Source of the DNA: JAKALD01 sp963817785
GTDB taxonomy: Bacteria; Pseudomonadota; Gammaproteobacteria; Burkholderiales; SG8-39
NCBI GenBank assembly: GCA_963817785.1
Contig: CAWFPL010000007.1
Coordinates: 343,647 to 407,646, forward strand
Length of the DNA stretch: 64,000 bases
Direction: 5' to 3'
Shown here: one piece after another, positions 55,780-63,922 of the stretch
How positions within the stretch are numbered: position 1 is the stretch's first letter
Layout of the letters: each line of letters opens with the position of its first letter
Position numbers and translations under genes: made by a program
The notes under the pieces: generated by a model
What the model saw: the letters and a program-made list of their open reading frames with translations, nothing else
Told to the model about the DNA's origin: nothing
The model's database searches: none

Positions 55780-55940
55780 ATGGGGCTTCGCGAAAACCCG
55801 CGCTCAGCAATGTCGTGCGGCTTTTTGCTTTCTGACCCTTCTACGTAATCCCAAGAAACGCCGCCGGCGAGGACGCGAGCACCCTCCGGATCCGTGAGGT
55901 CTGGAGCGCGCTGCGCCTTTTCCTAATGCGCGGCCGTGTT

Positions 55941-56000
55941 TACCTCCCTGTGGGTCTCACAGGAATCGAAAAGCGCTCCCACGCGGGAGCACCGAGTCGG
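55941..56000 (+). repeat. Hairpin leader element type 1, copy 1
   Basis: Contains cctccctgtgggtctcac, GGAATCGAA, and a ctccca...gggag stem. The same ordered pieces occur at 56567-56640, suggesting two divergent copies of one leader placed ahead of small genes. Confidence 0.5.
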
Positions 56001-56162
56001 CGCGATCGCACGAATCGCGCACCACGGCGTAAACAAACCGATCTTCGATCCCCCTCTGCGAGGGGGCGTCTGAACATGGATGCTCTGGGTCATGCCTGGA
56101 GATTCGCCATTCGTGTGTCCTACCGACGCCCCCTCGCGAATAGGGGGCCCAGAGATTCGACG

Positions 56163-56435
56163 ATGCAAACCACAAGAACAGTGGTGTCCGACGCCAAGGA
56201 CACCGCGCGGAAAGTGTCGTTCGTGCGCAGCATGGCCGACGGCTACCGCGACGGCAAGAAACTCGCGCAAGCGATCGCTGTGGACCCCACGCTTCTTCGG
56301 GGCCTTGCGGTGGTGCTGCGCAAGCTGGCAAGAAATCCCGAAGCGAGAACCATCCTCGACAAGGTATTCGATCGCCATGCGAAGCAATTCCCAAGCGAGT
56401 ATCGCGCGTACGCGCAAGCTCGCCTGACGCACTGA
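56163..56435 (+). CDS. Small soluble protein of unknown function
   Basis: 90 residues, helical and basic: ARKVSFVRSMADGYRDGKKL, then ALARN-type helices (LAVVLRKLARNPEARTILDK, FDRHAKQFPSEYRAYAQ). No family recognised and no ribosome site of good quality (cagagattcgacg precedes ATG). It is preceded by paired GC-rich arms (ccccctctgcgaggggg and ccccctcgcgaataggggg). Confidence 0.6.
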   Translation: MQTTRTVVSDAKDTARKVSFVRSMADGYRDGKKLAQAIAVDPTLLRGLAVVLRKLARNPEARTILDKVFDRHAKQFPSEYRAYAQARLTH

Positions 56436-56566
56436 AGCACGCGTAAAGGGGGCCGGCTGCAAGGCCGGTTACCCCTTTCGCACTGGACCGCTAGGTCCGC
56501 ACGCCGAGGACCCATCGCCTTCGGGATCGACTCGTCCCGAACGCCGTGCGCCCTCAAGGGCCAAGC

Positions 56567-56640
56567 GGTTTCACCCCTCCCGGGGTCATACGGGAATCGA
56601 ACGGACTCCCATCGGGGAGCTCTCCATCGCGAAGCCGAGC
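56567..56640 (+). repeat. Hairpin leader element type 1, copy 2
   Basis: Contains tcacccctcccggggtca, GGGAATCGAACGGA and a ctccca...ggggag stem in the same order and spacing as 55941-56000. Confidence 0.5.
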
Positions 56641-56671
56641 GAAAGCTGGGTGGATGCGGCATCTGTGAACG

Positions 56672-56735
56672 TTGCGGGCAACGCTTACGCCTGCAAGACG
56701 CATGGCGTCCCCGTCCTCACCTGAGACGGGAACGG
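56672..56735 (+). repeat. Leader element type 2, copy 1
   Basis: Reads GCGGGcAACGCTT, a GC-rich block, TGGCGTCCCcG, then CACctgagacGGGAAC just before the small gene at 56746. It aligns with 56951-57014, ahead of the next small gene. Confidence 0.6.
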
Positions 56736-56745
56736 CTCGGCGCTG

Positions 56746-56895
56746 ATGTATGCACTGGGCATCGCGCCTGTCGCGATGAGCGCGCTCTTCGGCATGCTCG
56801 TTTGGGCCAATGGCACCGAGCACAGTCGCATCGTCAAGCTGCAACAAGAGATCGAGTTGGTCGGCACCGTGCACGCGATGCCAACTGAGTTCTGA
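56746..56895 (+). CDS. 49-residue small membrane protein
   Basis: MYALGIAPVAMSALFGMLVW forms a membrane helix; the remaining 29 residues are hydrophilic and helical (EHSRIVKLQQEIELVG). It follows leader element type 2, and the ribosome site is probably ggGAAC. No family is recognised. Together with the similarly sized protein at 57018 it suggests a set of small membrane peptides. Confidence 0.5.
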   Translation: MYALGIAPVAMSALFGMLVWANGTEHSRIVKLQQEIELVGTVHAMPTEF

Positions 56896-56950
56896 AACGC
56901 AAGTCGTGACGAACGGGCGAGTGCCCGTGGCGCGCGGCACACGCAATCTT

Positions 56951-57014
56951 CGCGGGTAACGCTTTTGCGCCCGCGAGGGCCTGGCGTCCCGCTTTCACTT
57001 CGAAAGGGGAACGC
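56951..57014 (+). repeat. Leader element type 2, copy 2
   Basis: Reads GCGGGtAACGCTT, GC-rich block, TGGCGTCCCgc, CACttcgaaaGGGGAAC immediately before the ATG at 57018; a close match in order and spacing to 56672-56735. Confidence 0.6.
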
Positions 57015-57017
57015 CAC

Positions 57018-57155
57018 ATGAAAACCTGGATCGTCGTCCTGATCGCCATCGCTGTCGTGCAAGTCACCATTGGCAAGGCGCTTGTCACCAAGTTCGAGCA
57101 CATCGCCACGGCCCACACGGTTTCGATGCAGAAGGCCGTCGACGCGGCGAAGTAG
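57018..57155 (+). CDS. 45-residue small membrane protein
   Basis: MKTWIVVLIAIAVVQVTIGK is a membrane helix or uncleaved signal, followed by an amphipathic helix (FEHIATAHTVSMQKAVDAAK). AAAGGGGAACG before the ATG is a good ribosome site. No family is recognised. Confidence 0.55.
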   Translation: MKTWIVVLIAIAVVQVTIGKALVTKFEHIATAHTVSMQKAVDAAK

Positions 57156-57296
57156 GCTGCTCGCGCGCAAACGGAAATGTCCCCGGCGCATCGGGGGCGA
57201 GAGAACGCCGCCGCCTGGGTCAGCGAACCGGGATCTCACCGTCGGCCTTTTCAATTCGCCCCCTATGTGACCGGGGGCATGCAAATGGAGAACCCC

Positions 57297-57809
57297 ATGA
57301 AACCGTACATCATCGCCGCGCGGCTGAAGTTCGCTTGGCTGGCGACCGTGTTCACGATGCACATGCTCGCGTTAATCGCGCTCGCGCTGCTCCCGGTACC
57401 GGAAGTGCACTGGGGGCGCCGCCGCCGCGAGCTGCGCGTGATCGTCATGAACGTCGGGAAAGCGAAGACGCTCCTGCGACACATCCGCAAGGCAAGACGG
57501 GATCTACGCACGTGGCGTGGGCACACGCTTCGGGCCTTGGCCGACCTGGAGAATCCGGGCGAAGTGTGGTTGAACGCACAGAATGCGCTGTTGTGGCCGT
57601 ATGTGCAGCGCCAAATGAGGTCCCAGGGGCACGACACGACGAAAGACGGGGACCAATCCTCGGTCCTGTACATGCCTGAGGCTCGGGTGGAACTCAAGCC
57701 GAACGCGCTCCAGCAGTTCCGGCTTCGGCTCAACCAACTCGTCCGAGAGGAAAACCTGCGGCATTGCCGTCGCCTCGATGTGCGCGACGGCCTGCGGGAA
57801 ACGATTTAG
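57297..57809 (+). CDS. Single-span membrane protein of unknown function
   Basis: 170 residues starting at MKPYIIAARLK, with GGAG six bases upstream (57287-57290). One membrane helix (WLATVFTMHMLALIALALLP) is followed by a basic, helical cytoplasmic-type domain with TLLRHIRKARRDLRTWRGH and RLRLNQLVREENLRHCRRLD. No family is recognised. The leader (57160-57296) has a GC-rich stem near ccccggcgcatcgggg. Confidence 0.65.
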   Translation: MKPYIIAARLKFAWLATVFTMHMLALIALALLPVPEVHWGRRRRELRVIVMNVGKAKTLLRHIRKARRDLRTWRGHTLRALADLENPGEVWLNAQNALLWPYVQRQMRSQGHDTTKDGDQSSVLYMPEARVELKPNALQQFRLRLNQLVREENLRHCRRLDVRDGLRETI

Positions 57810-57858
57810 AAGGAAACGGGCGAATCGGCGATTCGCCCCGTCGCCGGGCGCCGGGTCC

Positions 57859-58239
57859 TCAGTGGACCTGGGCGCTCGGGGACGGCATTTCCTCCAGGCG
57901 CTGCCGTTGGATCAACGCAAGTGCGAGCCCCATTGCTTCGCGCGCGAACTTGTCCATCTGACCAGGTGCGGTAGCCGCATTGCGCCGCGCCCAATGGCCG
58001 ACGCGGGTGGCCCGCGCCTCGGCGACAGTGGGGCTGATTTTGCCCGCCTGCATTTGCTCCAAGATCTTCGTGGTCACGGCGCTCACGTCAATCAGTGCGT
58101 GCCGGCGAGTGCCAAGGGGCGTCAGTCCCTTCGGGGGCCACCGGCGATCTTTGACCTCCATCGCAAACCAAAACAGTAGCGGAACCACGGTGAACCAAGC
58201 GGCGATCCCGGCAAGGGTCCACTCCAGCCACGTCGGCAT
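57859..58239 (-). CDS. Small membrane protein, opposite strand
   Basis: 126 residues from ATG 58239 with AGGAGG upstream. One N-terminal membrane helix (LAGIAAWFTVVPLLFWFAM) leads to a basic soluble part (HALIDVSAVTTKILEQMQAG, then RVGHWARRNAATA). It is the only leftward gene in this stretch of small rightward genes. No family is recognised. The 58240-58480 gap holds leader hairpins for the next rightward gene. Confidence 0.65.
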   Translation of the reverse strand: MPTWLEWTLAGIAAWFTVVPLLFWFAMEVKDRRWPPKGLTPLGTRRHALIDVSAVTTKILEQMQAGKISPTVAEARATRVGHWARRNAATAPGQMDKFAREAMGLALALIQRQRLEEMPSPSAQVH

Positions 58240-58480
58240 TCGAACCTCCTTTCGTCTTCGCTGATTTCGCAGATGAATAGACCGTAGCACGCAAGCACGA
58301 ATCGTCAAGCCCGAGACCCAGCGCCATCCGAACCGAAGGATCGCCTTGGGCCTTGCCCAGCACCTGTAACACCTCGCCCGTGGGTCCACGGGTATCGAGC
58401 ATCGAAGCCCATAGGGGCTTCCTCAGGCCGCCCAGCAGGGCAGGCCGCGGAAAACCTTCTTCACCGAAAGGAGCCACACC

Positions 58481-59011
58481 GTGAAAATCGCACACAGGAT
58501 GAAAGCCGTCTCCCGGCTGATCGTCACCATGGCCCTCGCGCTGTTCGCGAATGCCGTCTTTGCCTGGGGACAGAACTCCCCGGACGCCGGCGTGTACGGC
58601 ATGAACAACAGCATGATGCTCGGCAGCGTCTACGAGGGCACCGTGGTCAACGTGCGCCCCGTGCACATTGAGTCCTCGAACACCGCGACCTACACGGGGC
58701 GCGCCACCGGCGCGGCCCTGGGCGGGCTGTTCGGTTCGCGCTTGGGCCAGGGTAACGGGCGCATCGCGGCGGGGATCCTCGGCGCGGTACTGGGCGGCGT
58801 CGCGGGCGATGACGTGGCCAATCAAGCAAGCGGCTACAACGGCACGGAGGTCATCATCGCGATGAAAGATCACCGGCTCGTCTCGGTTACGCAGGCCGGA
58901 GGCCCCGGGTTCGTTCCTGGAGAACCGGTGTATGTCGTTCAGTCGGGCGGCACGACGCGCGTCGTTGCGCGTGGCCCCAGCCAGGGCGACGTGCGCTACA
59001 TCGAAAAGTAG
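58481..59011 (+). CDS. Glycine-zipper outer-membrane-type protein
   Basis: 176 residues from GTG with AAAGGAG upstream. The signal peptide (RLIVTMALALFANAVFAWG) has no lipobox cysteine. The middle carries a glycine-zipper pair, ATGAALGGLFGSRLGQ and IAAGILGAVLGGVAGDDVAN, as in SlyB/PcP-type 17-kDa envelope proteins. The C-terminal SH3-like end reads GEPVYVVQSGGTTRVV. It may insert into or stabilise the envelope. In a transfer element, surface exclusion or envelope protection are possibilities. Confidence 0.75.
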   Translation: MKIAHRMKAVSRLIVTMALALFANAVFAWGQNSPDAGVYGMNNSMMLGSVYEGTVVNVRPVHIESSNTATYTGRATGAALGGLFGSRLGQGNGRIAAGILGAVLGGVAGDDVANQASGYNGTEVIIAMKDHRLVSVTQAGGPGFVPGEPVYVVQSGGTTRVVARGPSQGDVRYIEK

Positions 59012-59094
59012 CCAGTAAGCAACCGTGCGAGACACGGCGGGACGAGTCCATCGGGGACTTGGCCCGCCGCGTTTCGCTCTTTCTGGAGACGAGC

Positions 59095-59400
59095 ATGTTG
59101 ATCTTCGATTCACTGCACGAGAGTGCTTCCGGCTGCTTGCGGGTGGCGCGCATCGATAGCGAGCGGGGTAACGTCTCGCTCGTGTATCGGGATAACCGCG
59201 GTCTCGCCCACTGGGAGTTCGGCCTGCACGACGGTTGCGGCGAAGCCTCGGTGCGCGCGAGCACCGATGAGGCGCAGGCCATCTTCAATGGCCTCATGCA
59301 CACGATCGATCCGGAGCGAAAGCTCCCGCGGCACGAGCTTCCGTGTTGGGCTCGGCACGAAAGCACAAACCGCAAGCGCGTGCGGGCTACGCACGCCTGA
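59095..59400 (+). CDS. Small hypothetical protein
   Basis: 101 residues from ATG 59095 with GGAG seven bases upstream. A beta-rich front (MLIFDSLHESASGCLRVARI, VSLVYRDNRGLAHWEFG) and a helical middle (STDEAQAIFNGLMHTI) suggest a compact domain, but no family is recognised. The leader has a strong nested stem: cggcggg at 59037 pairs with cccgccg near 59067. Confidence 0.6.
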   Translation: MLIFDSLHESASGCLRVARIDSERGNVSLVYRDNRGLAHWEFGLHDGCGEASVRASTDEAQAIFNGLMHTIDPERKLPRHELPCWARHESTNRKRVRATHA

Positions 59401-59482
59401 GCGGCTCGGCCATCACCCACGCCCGGTCCAGCGTCCACTGGGCGGGCTTTTCGTCTTCATCTTTCTGCACAAGGAGGACAGC

Positions 59483-59830
59483 GTGCAAATCGCGTTTACG
59501 GACACACGGCTCGGGGTGCCAAAGCCTGTGAAGATGCAGTTTGCTCACTACGTGGACGGCGGCGCACCTGCAATTGAGCTCGTCTGCGCCGACGAGGACG
59601 ACTTTGGCGGGCACTGGTTGACGGCGACCGTGAACGTGCCCGGCATCCCGCAAGGCTGTGTCGCCGTGAAGAACTACTCCGAGGGGGAAGGCCTGCCGGA
59701 ACTGCTACGTTCGGCCGGCGTCATTGAAGGCGAGCCCCTGAAGCATATTGCCTCCGGCTACGTGAGCATCCCCGTGTTTCGGCTCACGACCGGGGCGCTG
59801 CAGGCGCTCGAGAAGGTGCGCGCCGGATGA
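59483..59830 (+). CDS. Small hypothetical protein
   Basis: 115 residues from GTG with AAGGAGG at 59471-59477, a strong site. It reads VQIAFTDTRLGVPKPVKMQF, AIELVCADEDDFGGHWLTAT and NVPGIPQGCVAVKNYSEGEG, apparently a beta-rich soluble domain. No family is recognised. The leader contains a stem-loop near cgcccggtcc...gggcggg, followed by a short T run. Confidence 0.62.
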   Translation: MQIAFTDTRLGVPKPVKMQFAHYVDGGAPAIELVCADEDDFGGHWLTATVNVPGIPQGCVAVKNYSEGEGLPELLRSAGVIEGEPLKHIASGYVSIPVFRLTTGALQALEKVRAG

Positions 59831-59873
59831 ACACGGCGGCAGATCCAGTTTCAAGCAGGGGGTACTACACGCA

Positions 59874-59907
59874 AGAGCCCCCGGCATCCTCGCGATGCCA
59901 GGGCTCT
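59874..59907 (+). terminator. Hairpin terminator of the small-gene series
   Basis: agagccc pairs with gggctct and ggcat with atgcc inside, followed by gcttcttt. It lies 44 bases after the stop at 59830 and ends the rightward series. Downstream to 60344 there is no convincing gene; an inverted DnaA-box-like pair, TTGTCCACA (59934) and CGTGGATAA (59948-59956), is present. Confidence 0.65.
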
Positions 59908-60344
59908 GCTTCTTTGCGGCTGACGTGGCACAGTTGTCCACAAAAAGCGTGGATAACTCTGTGAGTAACTGTCCGGTGGCCCGATGCGCTCGGCGTTTTT
60001 GCCGGTGCACGCGATTTGAGCGCGAGCGCGCTCCGAGGGCTCGCGCGTCCCGCGCGTCGCAAGGGGCGATCAGTCGGGCTATTCGAGCTCGACCCGCGCG
60101 ATGAGCGACGTGGGCGCACAGCCGCGGTGCGTCGCGCAGAATAAGTCCACGAACGATGTTGGCCAGCGAAAGTGTTGGTGGTCCGCAACGATCCAGATCT
60201 ACGAACGCATTGATGCTTTCGTCCACGGCCGTGTCGTTATTGATTGCTGACGACTCCGTCGCAGCATGTAGCTCGACACGGCCCGCCGTGCAATTTACAC
60301 CGCTGAAAGCGGGCCGCCCGCGTCTGAGAACGAGGCCATAATGT

Positions 60345-60977
60345 CTAGTGCAAAGTGGGCTTGGTCGCCGGTATCTGCTCAAGCAGTTGGCTACGAGCAC
60401 GTTTGCAAGAAAGATTTGCCTTGTTCATTTCTGTTTCAAGAATGATCGTGATTTCCTGAATATTGCGAACCAGCCCCTTGAGGTCACCGGGCTCCGCGGG
60501 CTTGCTCGGGTCGTCAAGCAAATTAATGACTCCTACCAACATGGCCCGGATTTCAGCAAGCACGCCAAGTGCTTGATGAGCGCGCTCCGGTAAATCAATA
60601 TGTTCCTCAAGCCCGAACAGGCCTTCGACGAAGCCGTCCAGTTCTTGCCTGCGAACCAGCGCGAAATGCTTAAGACCTTCTCGCGTCTGCGCCACGTCGA
60701 AACGCAGTAGCCGGAACGGATTACGGCTGCTTTGGTGCGCCGTCAGGCGATTCCAGAGACCTGCAACTAGCGCGTTGAGCAGTTCATTCACAGCCTCCAT
60801 GGAGTCGAATTCCGGCAGCTCTCCACCCCAGAGCTGCTTGACCGTCTCCATCGGCGAGGCAGCAATGACGGGCGACGCAATGTTGCCCAGAAACCGGGTC
60901 CGCACCTCATGGAATGGCGTCGGGCACTTGTAACGCTTTAGCAATGCGATGACCTCGGCGTCGCTGGCGCCGGTCAT
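60345..60977 (-). CDS. Conserved-looking protein of unknown function
   Basis: 210 residues from ATG 60977 (MTGASDAEVIALLKRYKCPT); a TTG at 60992 is possible and would sit closer to the previous stop. It is all-helical and soluble, with FHEVRTRFLGNIASPVIAAS and ELPEFDSMEAVNELLNALVA as landmarks. It follows the 80-residue gene by about 20 bases, so the two are probably one operon. No named family is recognised. Confidence 0.65.
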   Translation of the reverse strand: MTGASDAEVIALLKRYKCPTPFHEVRTRFLGNIASPVIAASPMETVKQLWGGELPEFDSMEAVNELLNALVAGLWNRLTAHQSSRNPFRLLRFDVAQTREGLKHFALVRRQELDGFVEGLFGLEEHIDLPERAHQALGVLAEIRAMLVGVINLLDDPSKPAEPGDLKGLVRNIQEITIILETEMNKANLSCKRARSQLLEQIPATKPTLH

Positions 60978-60997
60978 TTTTAGCTTACTCAAAGCAC

Positions 60998-61240
60998 TTA
61001 CTCTTTCGTCTTCAACCGCTGCTCGTTCGCCACAATGAACGCCCGGATGACATCGGACATTCCCAGGAGCTTGAGCCACTGCTCCTTGTATAGCGTTACC
61101 GGGAAACGCCCCATCCCGTAGATCGAGAGCGCGCCCTTCTCGCTGACTTTCATGGTAATGCCGGTGGCGGCCCCCTTTTTGAGCGCAGCGTTCTCGTTAC
61201 GCAGCCGCTCGAGCTCCGCCTTCAGATCGTCGTCGGACAT
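60998..61240 (-). CDS. Small conserved hypothetical protein with N-terminal coiled coil
   Basis: 80 residues. A leucine-heptad start (DDDLKAELERLRNENAALKK) leads to a beta segment MKVSEKGALSIYGMGRFPVT and LYKEQWLKLL. Small proteins of this pattern recur across bacterial genomes and mobile elements, but no function is known to me. First gene of a two-gene leftward operon. The region 61241-61683 shows no convincing gene. Confidence 0.72.
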   Translation of the reverse strand: MSDDDLKAELERLRNENAALKKGAATGITMKVSEKGALSIYGMGRFPVTLYKEQWLKLLGMSDVIRAFIVANEQRLKTKE

Positions 61241-61683
61241 GGTTACTCCCTGTCAGTTAGAAGTGAGCCATTACGCCGAAGAGTTTATCGGGGGCTTATC
61301 GCCGGCTCAAACCGTTCTTGCAAATTACCACGCCCGAGCAGTATGCTGAAATTGCTGGTCCTGCTCTAGGCAAACGCAGGGCACAAGTCGCATAGCCGAC
61401 ACGAGACAGCCCGGCTCCCCTGGAGCAGCTTGGGAAAAGACGCTGAATTCCAGGACCTATCTAATTGACAATACCTGCGTGCCCATGGAGGCTTGAAGCC
61501 GATGCGAGTGAAGCGATCCTGAAATTCTAGCCCCGGAATTGGCCGCCTAAAATCAGCAGCGCGGCATCTGAACGAACGCTTTCGCCCAGAGCGGAACTTC
61601 GCGGATGATTGAAGCGCTCGCAACTCATAGTACTTCACGGGACGTCATGCGACCACCCGGTCGGCGCACAGTCGGGAATCCCT

Positions 61684-61836
61684 TTATTTTGCGTTACGTT
61701 TTCTCTCATCCGCCGGCTGTTTCGTCTGTCCTTGCTCCGGCTCCTTGAAGTCACCGATGACCCCTTTCAAGGGACAGACCGAGAACGCCAGACATTTCTT
61801 GCACCCCACCACCAATGCGACGGGACAAAGGGTCAT
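61684..61836 (-). CDS. 50-residue cysteine-rich protein
   Basis: MTLCPVALVVGCKKCLAFSV then CPLKGVIGDF; four cysteines in a C-x7-C-x2-C-x5-C pattern suggest a small metal-binding knuckle. The tail is charged (KEPEQGQTKQPADERKRNAK). AAGGAGGGG ten bases upstream gives strong translational support. Similar short proteins are familiar in proteobacterial genomes, but their role is unknown. The stretch 61837-62079 holds no clear gene. Confidence 0.68.
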   Translation of the reverse strand: MTLCPVALVVGCKKCLAFSVCPLKGVIGDFKEPEQGQTKQPADERKRNAK

Positions 61837-62079
61837 TTTGCTTCCCCTCCTTCTGTGACACGACGCTTCTCTAGCAGCGTGTTGATGCTTTCATTCAATC
61901 ACTGGTTCGGCGTGGAGCAGCATCGGCCGCCGGATCGTGGCCCCGAGCGGCTTGGCGGCAATAATCAGGAAGTTCCTGCGTGGGACTTGGGTCATTGCCT
62001 TTTCCCGGACGAGCCTGCAGGGAAGTCTACGCTTGAACGAGTGCTGTGGTCGTAACCAGACGCGGGCGACTGATCCCGA

Positions 62080-62517
62080 TCAAGCCTCCAACCCGCCTCG
62101 TGCCGCTGAGTAGACAGATGCCAATTGAGGATAGTTGCGCCCTCCTAGGCGTTCATCCTCGAGCGTCGGGTGTCCCGCGTGCTCATGCGGTGCTCCGGGT
62201 ACGCAGGCGGCCCGGAGCCTCAACCCACTATGGTGCACCGCCGGATTTCGCATCCACACCTGAACGCCGTGCTCGCCTAGCGGCCGACGTGACGCTGCGC
62301 AGACGTCCCGCGCTTGCAGCGCTCGAATCGCGAGGATCGCTGCTGAAGCCGCCACGCCAGCTACCGCAGCGGCGATGGCAAGAGTCCCCAGTAGCCGCAC
62401 TGCGGCGGCACCGAATCGGCGAAGCGTGCCCAGACCAGCCTTGGCCCGCAAAGGCGCAGCGCTTGCGTGCCCGAGTGAAGGCGCTAAACGATCTTCTTTG
62501 GCAAGGAAGTCGTACAT
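62080..62517 (-). CDS. Hypothetical membrane protein
   Basis: 145 residues from ATG 62517 with AAAGGA upstream. One long hydrophobic helix (LLGTLAIAAAVAGVAASAAI) lies at residues 42-65. The C-terminal part has no features and may be read less reliably. It follows the frame-broken gene at 62527 by ten bases, so it is probably in the same leftward operon. No family is recognised. Confidence 0.5.
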   Translation of the reverse strand: MYDFLAKEDRLAPSLGHASAAPLRAKAGLGTLRRFGAAAVRLLGTLAIAAAVAGVAASAAILAIRALQARDVCAASRRPLGEHGVQVWMRNPAVHHSGLRLRAACVPGAPHEHAGHPTLEDERLGGRNYPQLASVYSAARGGLEA

Positions 62518-62526
62518 GGTGTTCCT

Positions 62527-63188
62527 TTACCCGATCAGCCCATTCGCGCAAGTTCGCAGCGGCTCGTGATCGGAGGTGACCGCCCCGGATTCGACCCGGA
62601 TGCGCCGCGCACACTCTCTGGCAAGCGAGAGGTGCATCGCGGAGATCGCGGCAAGGATGCGCTTTCGGATGACGGCTCTGGCCGAGCGAACCCCTGAAGC
62701 GACAAATGCTGCGTTAAGTGCGTAGAGGCTCGGCCTACAGGTCTCGAGCAAGATCTGCACTGCATGATCCGCGACGAGCTCCTCGATGCTGATCGGAAAC
62801 AGGCGCTGCTCAGGCGTTGCCCTCGCCAGGGGCTCCTCGGCGAGCGCACGCAGCTCCTCAGGCGCGATTGCTGGCAGCTCGAGGCCCATCCTCCGCGCCG
62901 AGGCGAGGAACGCCTGAGCCTTCCGGCGGTGCACCGCGAGGCGACGGTAGCCCTGGCGGTGGCCTTACTGAAGTCCGGACTCACCTTGGCCGCGATCATC
63001 TTCTCGAGGCTGTAGAGCCGCACCGGGGCGGCCGAAGGCACGTGCGGGTTGCGCGTCGTAGAGCAGGGCGCCCCCCGAAGCCTCGCGATCATGGTGTCTG
63101 TCCGGCCGCGCGCCTCGAGCTCGGAGGCGCTCACTTGGCCCAGGCCGTGCGGGGGCCGATCGTGCAGGCGTTCTGAGGGCTCCAACAT
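62527..63188 (-). CDS. Unknown maintenance-region protein with one frame break
   Basis: The N-terminal frame (from ATG 63188) gives PVRLYSLEKMIAAKVSPDFS; the C-terminal frame gives AQAFLASARRMGLELPAIAP and ends at 62527. Adding one C near 62958-62965 joins them as SKAHRQGYRRLAVHRRKAQA into a protein of about 220 residues. Without correction the second part could start at GTG 62934. No domain is recognised. The gene follows three tightly packed leftward genes that may serve element maintenance. Confidence 0.55.
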
Positions 63189-63194
63189 GGCGCA

Positions 63195-63605
63195 TTAGAA
63201 CGTGCTGTTCATCTCGAGCAGGATCTCGTCGGTGTCGCGGACCCGCTCGTCGCCCTGGGACTCGCCCGCAAGCGATTCGCAGGGCATCGGCGACCGTGGC
63301 CGCTCGGGGGCGACGGCCGGATGCGCCTGCGCCGGGGCAGGACACGAGGCCAGGGCAGGCCGCGCGGCGGGGACCGGCTCGTGCGCCGGGGAGAGGCGTC
63401 TGGGTGGCCGATCGCCGGTGGCGCCTGTCGCGCGCTTCGCCTTGTCGCGCCTGAGCGAGCGTTCGAGGCGCTCGCGAACCCCGCGCGAGGTTTTCCCGGG
63501 CGGGAGCGAGAGCAGCCAGCGCAAAAGCTCTGCATGTTCCTCTCGCTTAACGACGAAGCTCACCTTCATCTCGTCCAAGGACTCTGGGCGCTGTTTGCTG
63601 GCCAC
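63195..63605 (-). CDS. Unknown protein, possibly part of a partition/stability locus
   Basis: 136 residues from GTG (VASKQRPESLDEMKVSFVVK). Residues 12-60 (REEHAELLRWLLSLPPGKTS, then RGVRERLERSLRRDK) resemble small ribbon/helix DNA-binding proteins of plasmid stability loci. The rest is a Pro/Ala-rich linker with an acidic C-terminus (VRDTDEILLEMNS). Short gaps on both sides imply an operon. Function is inferred weakly. Confidence 0.55.
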   Translation of the reverse strand: MASKQRPESLDEMKVSFVVKREEHAELLRWLLSLPPGKTSRGVRERLERSLRRDKAKRATGATGDRPPRRLSPAHEPVPAARPALASCPAPAQAHPAVAPERPRSPMPCESLAGESQGDERVRDTDEILLEMNSTF

Positions 63606-63621
63606 GCTGCCCCTCCGCGCC

Positions 63622-63903
63622 TCAGTGCACCTTTCTACTGCCGTGCATCTCCGGGAAGACGTACGGGTAGCACTTGTCTTTCGGGATGCGACATTCGCAC
63701 GAGACCGTTTGCTGGATGTCGTGGAACCGCAGCGATATCGCCAGGACCACGCTATCGCGGAGGGAGTATTCGTCGGCGAGGAGCGCGCAATGCAGATCCG
63801 GATGCTCATCGAGCATCTCGAGCGTGCGCTGGCGGCGCTCCTCGGCTACCCGCTGCAAGGCTAGGTTGTGCTGCGCCTTGGCCAAGTCCGACGGCTTGGT
63901 CAC
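63622..63903 (-). CDS. Small helical protein of unknown function
   Basis: 93 residues starting MTKPSDLAKAQHNLALQRVA. A front helical, charged half is followed by CALLADEYSLRDSVVLAISL and a Cys-containing tail (CECRIPKDKCYPYVFPEM). It sits 16 bases before the GTG of the next gene. No family is recognised. Confidence 0.55.
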   Translation of the reverse strand: MTKPSDLAKAQHNLALQRVAEERRQRTLEMLDEHPDLHCALLADEYSLRDSVVLAISLRFHDIQQTVSCECRIPKDKCYPYVFPEMHGSRKVH

Positions 63904-63922
63904 GGCAACCCGTCCTGCCGCC

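Noticed and set aside
55260..56640. Degenerate tRNA genes on the reverse strand (ggttcgagacc and gttcgattccc look like T arms)
   Set aside because: No acceptor, D or anticodon arms fit around them, so these are not tRNAs.
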